Assembly: GCA_002480165.1 (NCBI GenBank)
Contig: DLBP01000080.1
Coordinates: 1-17,404 of the forward strand
Source of the DNA: Proteobacteria bacterium UBA7821
Lineage (GTDB): Bacteria; Pseudomonadota; Gammaproteobacteria; Comchoanobacterales; Comchoanobacteraceae
Direction of reading: 5' to 3'
Length of the DNA stretch: 17,404 bases
Numbering within the stretch: position 1 is the stretch's first letter; each line of letters begins with the position of its first letter. The notes beneath the pieces are model-generated. The model had not been told where the DNA came from, did no database searches, and was given only the letters and a program-made list of their open reading frames with translations. This document shows, piece by piece, positions 1 through 7,188 of the stretch. The translations under genes were made by a program, and so were the position numbers.

Positions 1-1
1 A

Positions 2-211
2 GGCATATATGGATCAACATTTTTTATGTTAACTGGTTTTCATGGTTTCCACGTAACAATTGGAACGATAATGCTATTAGTTATTCTGGCTAGATGTATA
101 TATGGCCACTTCAATCCAAAAAATCATTTTGCTTTTGAGGCCGTTGCTTGGTATTGGCACATGGTGGATGTTGTCTGGTTATTGTTGTTTATTTTTGTTT
201 ATTGCATCTGA
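2..211 (+). CDS. coxC: Cytochrome c oxidase subunit III, C-terminal part (5' end outside window)
   Basis: Only the last 69 residues are present; the reading frame is open to the left edge. The visible part carries the family hallmarks in order: YGSTFF, TGFHGFHVTIGT (start of the sixth membrane helix of the family) and FEAVAWYWHMVDVVWLLLF (last helix, with the conserved Glu and His). Subunit III is a membrane subunit of aa3-type heme-copper cytochrome c oxidase, which takes electrons from cytochrome c and reduces oxygen to water; subunit III stabilises the complex and the proton-uptake path. The protein ends shortly after the last helix, as is normal. coxA and coxB would be expected upstream, outside the window. 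The next gene is convergent, so this is probably the end of the cox operon. Identity is near certain. Confidence 0.95.
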   Translation, partial: GIYGSTFFMLTGFHGFHVTIGTIMLLVILARCIYGHFNPKNHFAFEAVAWYWHMVDVVWLLLFIFVYCI

Positions 212-215
212 CCGT

Positions 216-239
216 TGGGTGAACTGGCTGATTCACTCA
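216..239 (+). terminator. Weak hairpin after coxC, possible terminator
   Basis: An 8-bp stem with one G-T pair (TGGGTGAA against TTCACTCA) and an 8-base loop lies just after the coxC stop codon and before the convergent photolyase gene. The nearest T-rich run (TATTTTT) is more than ten bases beyond the stem, so it does not fit a classical intrinsic terminator well. Position is the main argument for it. Confidence 0.25.
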
Positions 240-261
240 CCAAAATCCTGTATTTTTGCCT

Positions 262-1680
262 TTAAGAGAACGTCTGTTTAAATGTATCCAATGCGGCTTG
301 TCTCGAGGCTTTTAGGTCAATGCATGGGTATGGGTAGTCTTCTCCAAGTACAATATTCGCTTGGCTTAAGGTGGTCTTGTCGGCAAGCCATGGAGCAAAG
401 CAGTGAGGTGGGTCCAGAGCTTTTAGCTCGGGAACAAAGGTTTTGATGAACTCACCGTTTGGATCGAATTTCTCTGATTGGCTGATGGGGTTAAAGATAC
501 GAAAATACGGTGCAGCGTCAGCACCACAACCTGCAATCCACTGCCAACCAGCTGCATTATTAGCTAAATCAGCATCAAATAGGCAGTCCCAGAACCAATC
601 GAATCCTTCTCTCCAATCGATCAGACAGTTTTTGACTAAAAAAGAGCCAACAACCATTCTTAATCGATTGTGCATGAAGCCGGTTTGCCACAATTGTCTC
701 ATACCCGCATCGACTAATGGGATGCCTGTGTTTCCTCTTTGCCACAGAGCCAGTAGCTCTGGATTTGTTTTCCATGCCAATCGATCAAATTTTTTCTGGA
801 TGTTCTCGCGGTCTAGTTGTTGATTGTGAAAAAGTAGGTTGTATGAAAATTCTCGCCAGCCAATTTCACTCAGAAAGTGATCCGTGTCTTTATCTTGTGG
901 TAATGCTTGAACAGCATGCCAAATCTGATGAGGGGATATTTCTCCAAAATGTAGATGAGGCGATAGCTTAGAATGATGGGGTAAGTTGGGATAATCTCTT
1001 AATTTCTTGTAGCCAGTTAGCCCGTGTTCTAGCCAGTCATCGAGTTTTTTTTGTGCCGATTCCGCACCTATCTCCCAATGTGATAATGTCTTGCTTTGCC
1101 ATCGGTCTTGTTCGATTAGGTTGAGCGAAGAGACCGATGCGTTCTCCAAACCTGCTGAAAGATAATCGATAGACTTGATCGGGCTAACCAAGGCTCTGGG
1201 TGATTGTGGTAGGCACCCTTTTCGAAAAAAAGGGGTGAACACTTTATAAGGCTCCTGGTTGTCTTTTTTGACAGTCCATGGCTCCCATAACAGTGATCCG
1301 TTGAAACTGTGCGCCGTGATGCCGATTGTAGTGAGCTTTGATTTGAGTGCTTCATCTCGAGCCATCCGCCAAGGCTCATAACAGCGGTTCCAATAGATAG
1401 ACTGGATGTTGTAGCGTTCAATGATGGTCTTTAGTGGCGGTTGTGTGATCAGCGTCCATGGGTCACCTGTTAGGCAAAGAATCTTGTGCCCCATTTGGGC
1501 TTCTAACGCAATGAGGGCGTGGTGTAACCAGGCTTTGCTTGCGCTACCCATAGCTGGTGATTGGTTGACGTTGTCATAGATGTATATCGGTAAAACAGTT
1601 TTTTGATCAGATGAGGCACTTGCCAAAGCTGGATTATCCTCAACTCTTAAATCTTGTCTTAACCAATAAATTACGTACAT
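262..1680 (-). CDS. phrB: Deoxyribodipyrimidine photolyase (class I CPD photolyase)
   Basis: Uses blue light and reduced FAD to split cyclobutane pyrimidine dimers in DNA. The N-terminal Rossmann-type antenna domain starts at once with VIYWLRQDLRVEDNPAL. The C-terminal helical FAD domain is complete: LSPHLHFGEISP, FLSEIGWREFSYNLLFHN, GNTGIPLVDAGMRQLWQTG, MHNRLRMVVGSFLVKN, DWFWDCLFDADLANNAAGWQW and YFRIFNPISQSEKFDP. Length (472 aa) is normal for bacterial PhrB. I chose the ATG at 1680; an in-frame TTG two codons upstream is possible but adds nothing. No good Shine-Dalgarno sequence precedes the ATG. The gene lies downstream of the renalase-like oxidoreductase on the same strand, 98 bases away. 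A cryptochrome-like relative cannot be strictly excluded, but the closeness to CPD photolyases is clear. Confidence 0.95.
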   Translation of the reverse strand: MYVIYWLRQDLRVEDNPALASASSDQKTVLPIYIYDNVNQSPAMGSASKAWLHHALIALEAQMGHKILCLTGDPWTLITQPPLKTIIERYNIQSIYWNRCYEPWRMARDEALKSKLTTIGITAHSFNGSLLWEPWTVKKDNQEPYKVFTPFFRKGCLPQSPRALVSPIKSIDYLSAGLENASVSSLNLIEQDRWQSKTLSHWEIGAESAQKKLDDWLEHGLTGYKKLRDYPNLPHHSKLSPHLHFGEISPHQIWHAVQALPQDKDTDHFLSEIGWREFSYNLLFHNQQLDRENIQKKFDRLAWKTNPELLALWQRGNTGIPLVDAGMRQLWQTGFMHNRLRMVVGSFLVKNCLIDWREGFDWFWDCLFDADLANNAAGWQWIAGCGADAAPYFRIFNPISQSEKFDPNGEFIKTFVPELKALDPPHCFAPWLADKTTLSQANIVLGEDYPYPCIDLKASRQAALDTFKQTFS

Positions 1681-1778
1681 GCACAATAAATAACAGATTA
1701 TTTATCGATTGGAAACAATCCGTTGATGTTTATGCTGATTATTTTTATATTCTCTTGTAAATGTTAGATAAATTCTTG

Positions 1779-2687
1779 TTATCGTATTGTGTGGCATAGG
1801 TTTGTCAGCGTTTTGGCTAGTAATGCGCTGCTGGTGTATGATGATTCAACGGTTGCTCCCAAACACCAGTCGCCACAGGCCGCTAATTGAGTCTGCTGAT
1901 CCAAAATGAATGGCTGATTGGCTGTGTCTTTTGTTTGAGCTAGTCTCCAGGTATGTGGTGTGATACCAATGGGTGACTGTGGTTCAAAACCCAGTAAACT
2001 GGGTAGGGCCGAGATGACTGACTGGCAGAAAGTTTCTATTGAGACTCGACTGGGTAAATCTAGTGCGGAATGAACAACACAAGTTGTTGGGCCCGATCGT
2101 TTGGGTTTTTGGCTATTGGTAATGGCTGTATGAATTAAGTCATTACAGGGTTTAACCCATGGTTTATCAATCACTAAGTTATCCCCATAATTTAACATGG
2201 CGGTGTATTGTGAATAGCTGCTTAAATCAGGTATGCTGCAGTGGGGAGATAATAAGGCTCTCGTTTGTTCCGCCGGGGCGGTACAAATAACCCAATCGTA
2301 GTGTGACGCACTCTGTGGCGTTTGCACAACCCATTGATTGTTTGAGCGTTTGAGTTGGGTGACGGTTTGGTTGAGTAATACATTCAGTCCAACGCTGAGT
2401 TGTTTACAGAAACTAGACATCGATGGTACCGCAACTTGTTGATTGTTATGCCATAAAACTAGAGCGTCTTCGGTGAGACTTTCTCGTAGAAACGTTTTGA
2501 ATGAAAGCGATGTGACCTCGAAAAAAGGACAGCCATGATCAAAATGGACGTCGTCCATTCGTCTAGTTGACATTCGCCCACCAACCCCTCTAGATTTTTC
2601 GTAGATTGTGATGTCGGCAATGCCAGTTAGTTTATTGGCGAGTGTTAGGCCTGCAACACCAGCGCCGATGATGGCTATTTTAGTCAT
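1779..2687 (-). CDS. Renalase-like FAD-dependent oxidoreductase (COG3380 type)
   Basis: A soluble flavoprotein of 302 aa. The N-terminus MTKIAIIGAGVAGLTLANKL is a dinucleotide-binding fold with GxGxxG at residues 8-13, followed by an acidic residue at the end of the second strand (IYEKSRGVGGRMSTRR), typical of the amine oxidase/renalase group. The C-terminus AACGDWCLGATVESSYTSSA is the matching flavin-contacting segment with the conserved Gly-Asp. Bacterial renalases oxidise wrongly reduced NAD(P)H isomers; whether this protein does so is inference. The open frame extends 37 codons upstream, but the ATG at 2687 is the true start: it overlaps the stop codon of the upstream gene as ATGA and gives the canonical family N-terminus. 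Translational coupling with the DUF3429 gene is likely. The downstream neighbour is the photolyase gene. Confidence 0.85.
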   Translation of the reverse strand: MTKIAIIGAGVAGLTLANKLTGIADITIYEKSRGVGGRMSTRRMDDVHFDHGCPFFEVTSLSFKTFLRESLTEDALVLWHNNQQVAVPSMSSFCKQLSVGLNVLLNQTVTQLKRSNNQWVVQTPQSASHYDWVICTAPAEQTRALLSPHCSIPDLSSYSQYTAMLNYGDNLVIDKPWVKPCNDLIHTAITNSQKPKRSGPTTCVVHSALDLPSRVSIETFCQSVISALPSLLGFEPQSPIGITPHTWRLAQTKDTANQPFILDQQTQLAACGDWCLGATVESSYTSSALLAKTLTNLCHTIR

Positions 2688-3082
2688 TGATTGAGTGTCC
2701 ACAGTAGTACCACAATGACTGGCGTTGTTGCCATGATCCTCACCATTAGATAGCGTTTGTTGAGTTGGCGGTGACGAAATAAGTAAATGTCGACACAAAG
2801 GAGGTAGGCTAAGATCGGTATAATGGGCATGAGTTCCATCGAATGAGTGATGCTTTGGCTAATCCAGATCGCAAGCACAGAGACAATGCTAGATGCGGCT
2901 AATCGCCATTGATATGGGTCTTTTAAGGAGAGTGACTGCCCCCAGTGTGTGCCACATAAGAACACGGTGATGATCGTTGCATAGTGTCGTAAGGATTCAT
3001 CATGAGGCAGTTGCAACAGTGCCAAAAAGGGTAGGATCCCCAAAAGGGTTGCTGCTAGGTGAAATGGATGAATCCGTTGCAT
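2684..3082 (-). CDS. DUF3429 family membrane protein
   Basis: A small integral membrane protein of 132 aa with about four to five hydrophobic segments. The pattern near the N-terminus (LLGILPFLALLQL, then a helix containing FLCGTHWGQSL) matches DUF3429 proteins, which are relatives of eukaryotic TMEM69; the family has no established function. I chose ATG at 3082 because the family usually begins a few residues before the first helix. A TTG at 3118 would add twelve residues (MAILHLRVNVSS) that look atypical. The stop codon overlaps the start of the FAD oxidoreductase gene (ATGA), so the two are one transcription and translation unit. The gene diverges from cydA across a short intergenic region. 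Confidence 0.75.
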   Translation of the reverse strand: MQRIHPFHLAATLLGILPFLALLQLPHDESLRHYATIITVFLCGTHWGQSLSLKDPYQWRLAASSIVSVLAIWISQSITHSMELMPIIPILAYLLCVDIYLFRHRQLNKRYLMVRIMATTPVIVVLLWTLNQ

Positions 3083-3134
3083 GCTACTAACGTTAACACG
3101 TAAATGTAAGATGGCCAAATTGTTTTGCCAGCGA

Positions 3135-3162
3135 TTGACAATTGGTTTCTCTTTGTTATATT
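3135..3162 (+). promoter_or_regulatory. Near-consensus sigma-70 promoter of cydA
   Basis: TTGACA (3135-3140) and TATATT (3157-3162) are separated by 16 bases. The expected transcription start falls at about 3169-3170, that is at the cydA ATG itself. This is the best-looking promoter in the window and points into the cydABX unit. Confidence 0.75.
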
Positions 3163-3169
3163 GATCAAT
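3160..3169. repeat. Perfect 10-bp palindrome at the cydA transcription/translation start
   Basis: ATTGATCAAT is a perfect palindrome lying over the end of the -10 element and directly abutting the cydA ATG. It resembles two FNR-type half-sites without the usual four-base spacer, so it is not a canonical FNR box. A protein bound there would block initiation. Chance occurrence in AT-rich DNA is quite possible. Confidence 0.3.
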
Positions 3170-4543
3170 ATGATAGATGATTTAACATTACTGTTATCTA
3201 GGATCCAATTTGCAATCAGCATCGGTTTCCATGGCATATACCCAACTCTAAATATAGGTATGGCCTGTTTTATTTTGATCATGGAATCACTATGGGTCAA
3301 GACAAACGACATCGTCTACCTACAAATATGCCAATTTTGGAACAAAATCTTTGCGTTAACATTCGGTGTTGGCGTTGTATCAGGGATTGTTCTGGCTTAT
3401 CAGCTGGGTACCAATTTTGGGCCATTCATCGCCTATGCTGGTGAGGTGATCGGCCCGTTATTCGCCAATGAAACACTCACAGCCTTTTTTTTAGAGGCTG
3501 GTTTTCTCGGGATTATGTTATTTGGTTGGAAGCGTGTTGGCCGATCACTCCATTTATTTTCAACCGCAATGGTTTGTTTCGGAACGATATTATCAGCCTT
3601 TTGGATCATGTCGGCCAATTCGTGGATGCAGACTCCTGTCAGCTACACTCTCGATGTCGATCATCTGGTACCGATTAGTTACGCTGAGATTATATTCAAC
3701 CCGTCCTTTTTGACTCGCTTCACTCACATGTTATTCTCGGCATGGCTGACAGCCTGTTTCTTTATACTCGGCATTTCTTGTTACTACATTCACCAGGGCA
3801 TTGCAACAGACAAAGCCAAGTTGACACTCAAGTTTTCTCTCATCGCCGCTTTGATTTTAGCACCAATGCAACTCATGGTGGGGGATGCAGTTGGCTTGAT
3901 CGTCCATCAGTACCAGCCCATGAAGACCGCGGCTATGGAGGCTAATTGGCGAACACAATCCGGTGTTCCACTGGTCTTGTTTGCGCTGCCTGACCAGACC
4001 AATCAAGTCAACCACTACGAGATTTCTATTCCAAAGTTAGCCAGCTTTATCAATACACACGATTGGGATGGTGAGCTTGAAGGGCTCGATCAGGTTGCCA
4101 TCGCTGATCAGCCGAATGTCTTTGTTATTTTTTGGACGTTTAGAATTATGGTTGGCTTGGGTCTGTGTTTCATTGCTGTGCCAGTTCTAGGTCTTTGTCT
4201 GGGTAGGCGCATATACAATAAACACTGGTTTCAATGGATTGGTATGCTAATGACTCCGATGGGCCTGGTGGCAACCACTTGTGGTTGGATGACAGCAGAG
4301 GTTGGCCGACAACCATGGATTATTTACAACGTCATGCGTACCAGAGACGGAGCGTCATTGATACCAGTGGAATCCGTTACTGTCTCATTAACGGTTCTTG
4401 TAATCGTCTACAGTATCGTGTTGTCTTGTTATATGTACTATTTATTCAAGGTGATACAAACTGGGCCAATGGATTTGGATAACTTGAAGCATACAGTGGG
4501 TTATCTGTTGAACAAGCCCGTTGTTGAGGATCCCAATTTATGA
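3170..4543 (+). CDS. cydA: Cytochrome bd-type quinol oxidase subunit I (CIO-type CydA)
   Basis: Catalytic subunit of the bd-type oxidase, which oxidises quinol and reduces oxygen in the inner membrane without pumping protons. Family residues are present in the 457-aa protein: His21 and His186 (heme ligands), Glu101 and Glu109, NSWMQTP near 150, the quinol-site Lys252 and Glu257 in QPMKTAAMEANW, Met327 (FWTFRIM, heme b558 ligand) and AEVGRQPW (377-383). The Q loop lacks the long insertion of E. coli CydA, placing it with the cyanide-insensitive (CioA) group. The open frame extends 15 codons upstream, but alignment with the family N-terminus and the promoter position make ATG 3170 the start. 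No Shine-Dalgarno sequence fits before it; the mRNA may be leaderless. It overlaps cydB by ATGA. Confidence 0.95.
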   Translation: MIDDLTLLLSRIQFAISIGFHGIYPTLNIGMACFILIMESLWVKTNDIVYLQICQFWNKIFALTFGVGVVSGIVLAYQLGTNFGPFIAYAGEVIGPLFANETLTAFFLEAGFLGIMLFGWKRVGRSLHLFSTAMVCFGTILSAFWIMSANSWMQTPVSYTLDVDHLVPISYAEIIFNPSFLTRFTHMLFSAWLTACFFILGISCYYIHQGIATDKAKLTLKFSLIAALILAPMQLMVGDAVGLIVHQYQPMKTAAMEANWRTQSGVPLVLFALPDQTNQVNHYEISIPKLASFINTHDWDGELEGLDQVAIADQPNVFVIFWTFRIMVGLGLCFIAVPVLGLCLGRRIYNKHWFQWIGMLMTPMGLVATTCGWMTAEVGRQPWIIYNVMRTRDGASLIPVESVTVSLTVLVIVYSIVLSCYMYYLFKVIQTGPMDLDNLKHTVGYLLNKPVVEDPNL

Positions 4544-5547
4544 TAGATCAACTGGTTGTTTTGACTGCAATTGGGCTATTGGGCCTGGCTATTTTTCTCT
4601 ACGTATTAATGGATGGTTATTCACTTGGGATTGGTATTTTATTTCCTTTCATCGAAAACCCAGAACATAAGGATTTAATGATTAACAGTGTCACCCCACT
4701 GTGGGATGGTAATCAAACTTGGCTGGTATTTGGTGCAGCGATGCTGTATGCCTGCTTTCCGAAAGCCTACTCCAGTCTGCTGACTATGTTATACTCGCCT
4801 ATTTTATTAATGCTGATCGCATTGGTTTTTAGAGGGATTACATTCGAATTTAAACACAAAGAGAAAAAATTTCCAAAAATATGGGACTGGACCTTCTTTT
4901 CTTCAACTTTTTTTGCAGCATTTGCTCAAGGACTGATATTGGGTGCCTTCATTACAGGTCACCAGGTTTTCTCTCTAGATGGTCAGGGTGCTAGACTGGT
5001 TTGGCTGACACCATTTTCTGTCATTACCGCTATTTCGGTTGTCTGTGGTTATGCTTTATTGGGAACAGGCTGGCTCATTTATAAGACAGAAGGTGAGTTG
5101 CAACAAAAAATGCGCGTGTTGTCAAAACATTTTTTAGTTGCGGTCACTCTGGCGATGATCGTTGTCAGTATTTATACACCACTTTCTCATCCAGATATTG
5201 CTGTGCGCTGGTTTTCATGGCCAAACATCGCCTTGTTATCACCTCTGCCAACGATGACGGCCGTCGCGATTGTCTACTTGTGGCATTTGTTGTCAGGTGA
5301 TGATGAGAATCGTGTCTTCTTTGTCATTATGTTCATCTTTCTCTGTGGCTTTATCGGTCTAGCAGTCGGTTTGTGGCCATACATTATACCAAGGACGATG
5401 ACCTTTTTTGAGGCGGCCGCTGCGCCAAGAACGATTCGGTTCGTTTTGCAGTTTGCGATGGTGTCTTTTCCATTGTTGCTTGCTTATACGTTTCACGCAT
5501 ATTATGTTTTTAGAGGTAAAGTGAAGCTTGAAGATGGTTATGATTAA
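4540..5547 (+). CDS. cydB: Cytochrome bd-type quinol oxidase subunit II (CydB/CioB)
   Basis: Second membrane subunit of the bd oxidase, pairing with CydA. The 335-aa protein is almost entirely hydrophobic helices. Family motifs are FLYVLMDGYSLGIGILFP near the N-terminus (with Asp25) and TPLWDGNQTWLVFGAAMLYACFPKAY, plus FRGITFEFKHK and GYALLGTGWLIYKTEGELQ. Length fits the CIO-type subunit. The ATG overlaps the cydA stop codon (ATGA) and is preceded by GAGGA (4526-4530) nine bases upstream, so translation is coupled yet has its own ribosome binding site. The 3' end overlaps the small gene that follows. Confidence 0.95.
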   Translation: MIDQLVVLTAIGLLGLAIFLYVLMDGYSLGIGILFPFIENPEHKDLMINSVTPLWDGNQTWLVFGAAMLYACFPKAYSSLLTMLYSPILLMLIALVFRGITFEFKHKEKKFPKIWDWTFFSSTFFAAFAQGLILGAFITGHQVFSLDGQGARLVWLTPFSVITAISVVCGYALLGTGWLIYKTEGELQQKMRVLSKHFLVAVTLAMIVVSIYTPLSHPDIAVRWFSWPNIALLSPLPTMTAVAIVYLWHLLSGDDENRVFFVIMFIFLCGFIGLAVGLWPYIIPRTMTFFEAAAAPRTIRFVLQFAMVSFPLLLAYTFHAYYVFRGKVKLEDGYD

Positions 5548-5635
5548 ACAATTGTTTTGGTTCGTGGCCTTATATGCCATGGGTGTGTCATCGATTGCAT
5601 GTCTAGCTTACTTCATGCGTTGGCTGATACACTGA
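5540..5635 (+). CDS. Small single-helix oxidase subunit, DUF2474/CydX-like
   Basis: A 31-codon gene starting inside the last codons of cydB (8-base overlap). It encodes a short basic N-terminus, one hydrophobic helix (QLFWFVALYAMGVSSIACLA) and a C-terminus YFMRWLIH. Small subunits of this kind (CydX in E. coli; DUF2474 proteins after cioAB) are needed for assembly or stability of bd oxidases. The tryptophan followed by a hydrophobic stretch and a later Arg near the end of the helix resembles DUF2474, but the sequence is too short for certainty. GAAG (5530-5533) is six bases before the ATG at 5540; an ATG at 5534 would add two residues. Overlap with cydB and same strand strongly support a real gene. 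Confidence 0.72.
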   Translation: MIKQLFWFVALYAMGVSSIACLAYFMRWLIH

Positions 5636-5670
5636 CTGCCAATTGGATCACGCCTAATCTTTGGCGTCAG
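5632..5670. other. Hairpin across the convergent ends of the cyd operon and the DUF805 gene
   Basis: CTGAC-T-GCCAA (5632-5642) pairs with TTGGCGTCAG (5661-5670): ten base pairs with one bulged T and an 18-base loop. The left arm contains the stop codon of the small subunit gene, and the loop contains the stop codon of the DUF805 gene on the other strand. Neither side is followed by a T run, so this is not a standard intrinsic terminator, but its place suggests a role at mRNA 3' ends. Confidence 0.35.
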
Positions 5671-6046
5671 CAGTGATTGATGCTGTTGATACTTTGTCTG
5701 CGTTGGCAAGGTCTGCGTCGTTATACTTGTTGTCACCCTTGTTTCCAGGAAAGAGGAAAGCAATGTGAAGCAGAATTGCACCAAAAGAGTTCGGGATTAA
5801 GCCAAGCAAACACCACCAGCCCCTGAAATTCATGTCATGAAGACGTCTGATCGAAACGGCTAAATATGGCACCAATATCGTGATTTGAACCAGAATCATT
5901 AGTTTATCGCCTGTTGCGAAATACAGGTCTAGTTTTTCCGCAGACAGTGCCAAACTACTGCACAAAAGAAAGAATGTCCAGAACTCAGCGCGATCTGACC
6001 GACCGCTAAATTCACCGAAACGCCAAATAGCATCAAATTTAAGCAT
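5654..6046 (-). CDS. DUF805 family inner membrane protein
   Basis: A 130-aa membrane protein with about three to four hydrophobic segments. The family pattern is clear: F-x-G-E-F-S-G-R-S-D-R-A-E-F-W near the N-terminus, then PYLAVSIRRLHDMNFRGWW, then LFPGNKGDNKYND close to the end. E. coli YhaH and YhaI belong to the same family; its function is not established. ATG at 6046 is preceded by AGGA six bases upstream, a good ribosome binding site. The last residues (LANADKVSTASITADAKD) form a polar tail. The gene is alone on its strand, convergent with the cyd operon and divergent from the SbmA-like gene. Confidence 0.85.
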   Translation of the reverse strand: MLKFDAIWRFGEFSGRSDRAEFWTFFLLCSSLALSAEKLDLYFATGDKLMILVQITILVPYLAVSIRRLHDMNFRGWWCLLGLIPNSFGAILLHIAFLFPGNKGDNKYNDADLANADKVSTASITADAKD

Positions 6047-6138
6047 GACTTATCCTGAAACAATATCAACAGCTTACTAAAAAAAGTTCATGCGCGCAAA
6101 TTAATTTTAGTTTGCCCCTTAAATTAACAAGCGTATCG

Positions 6139-6147
6139 TGATAGACT
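6139..6147 (+). promoter_or_regulatory. Possible extended -10 element of the SbmA-like gene
   Basis: TG-A-TAGACT matches an extended -10 element (4 of 6 in the hexamer plus the TG). There is no good -35 at the right distance. The predicted start point is at about 6154, the A of the ATG, so this would also give a leaderless mRNA. Weak evidence on its own. Confidence 0.3.
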
Positions 6148-6153
6148 TTATCT

Positions 6154-7188
6154 ATGTTTAAGACTTTTTACTGCTCTCGACAGTGGGCCTTGTGGGCTTA
6201 TGGAGGCGGGTTGTTCCTGCTGATTAGCATTTGGTTGCAAGTCAGTATTACGGTTTATTTTAATGCTTGGTATGCTGATTTTTACAATTTACTTCAGCAA
6301 GCCGACACGATTGATTCCTATGCTGACGGCATGGCTAAATTCACCAGGCAGTTGATTGGTTTCGAGTATCTAACTAATGGTTTTCGTGGTCAACCAAGTT
6401 TTTCATTGCTGGCTTTCCCTTATATCATTGTGAGCTCATTTTCTGCTTGGTTTTCTAGGTTGTATGTGCTCCGCTGGCGAGAGGCAATGACATTTGGTTA
6501 CGTGGCTAAGTGGCGTCATGTCGAGCAAGATATTGAGGGCTCATCACAACGAATTCAGGAAGATTGCGCCCGATTTGCCGTTATTGTTCAGTCAGTGGGC
6601 GCGCAAGTCGTTCGAGCCATCATGACTTTATTTGCCTTCACACCAATTCTATGGGGACTGAGCGAATACGTGATGGTGCCTTTTTTAGCCGGTGTGTCGG
6701 GTAGTTTGGTTTGGGCCAGTTTACTACTGTCTATGGGTGGTTTATTGATTTCATGGTTTGTTGGTATCAAGCTTCCAGGGCTTGAGTATAACAACCAAAA
6801 AGTTGAGGCTGCTTTTCGTAAAGAGTTGGTTTATGCCGAAGATGATAAAAAGAACTATGGCGCTGTGACTACGATAGCAGAGTTGTTTTGTGGCGTAAGA
6901 CTTAATCATCAACGTTTGTATTTGCATTACACTTACTTTGATCTGTGGTTAAGCAGCTACAGTCAATTTATGATTATTTTCCCTTACTTACTGATGGGGC
7001 CAAGTTTGTTTTCAGGGGTTGTTATGTTAGGAACACTCGTTCAGGTAGCCAATGCATTTGATAGGGTCCACGGCTCTTTTTCACTTTTTTTAGATAATTG
7101 GGTGGTGATCACAGAACTGCGATCCATTATTAAACGACTGAGTGAGTTTCAGAGAAATATTGGTCATTATGACAGTCAAGTACTATAA
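6154..7188 (+). CDS. SbmA/BacA-like peptide transporter, compact form
   Basis: An inner membrane protein of the SbmA/BacA family, proton-driven importers of peptides such as microcins, bleomycin and proline-rich antimicrobial peptides. Family segments in order: FNAWYADFYNLLQ, YVLRWREAMTFGYVAKWRHVE, IEGSSQRIQEDCARFA, a membrane pair, VGIKLPGLEYNNQKVEAAFRKELVYAEDD and LYLHYTYFDLWLSSY. At 344 aa it is about 60 residues shorter than E. coli SbmA (406 aa) and lacks the first membrane segment(s); the start ATG is followed directly by a segment matching SbmA's HRWQYW region. I see no in-frame coding extension upstream. It heads a tight run with the YqfO-like gene, trkH and polA; the next gene starts 20 bases before its stop. 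Substrate unknown. Confidence 0.85.
   Translation: MFKTFYCSRQWALWAYGGGLFLLISIWLQVSITVYFNAWYADFYNLLQQADTIDSYADGMAKFTRQLIGFEYLTNGFRGQPSFSLLAFPYIIVSSFSAWFSRLYVLRWREAMTFGYVAKWRHVEQDIEGSSQRIQEDCARFAVIVQSVGAQVVRAIMTLFAFTPILWGLSEYVMVPFLAGVSGSLVWASLLLSMGGLLISWFVGIKLPGLEYNNQKVEAAFRKELVYAEDDKKNYGAVTTIAELFCGVRLNHQRLYLHYTYFDLWLSSYSQFMIIFPYLLMGPSLFSGVVMLGTLVQVANAFDRVHGSFSLFLDNWVVITELRSIIKRLSEFQRNIGHYDSQVL

Noticed and set aside
443..1421. Open frames on both strands inside the photolyase gene
   Set aside because: They are alternative frames of a gene with full family motifs and carry no motifs of their own.
1700..1725. Small stem-loop (GATTG-GAAA-CAATC) upstream of the photolyase gene
   Set aside because: Only five base pairs and no adjacent T run or conserved motif; likely chance in AT-rich DNA.
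3155..3180. FNR/ANR binding site before cydA
   Set aside because: TTGAT is present, but the second half-site at four-base spacing is ATGAT rather than ATCAA. The palindrome ATTGATCAAT has no spacer.
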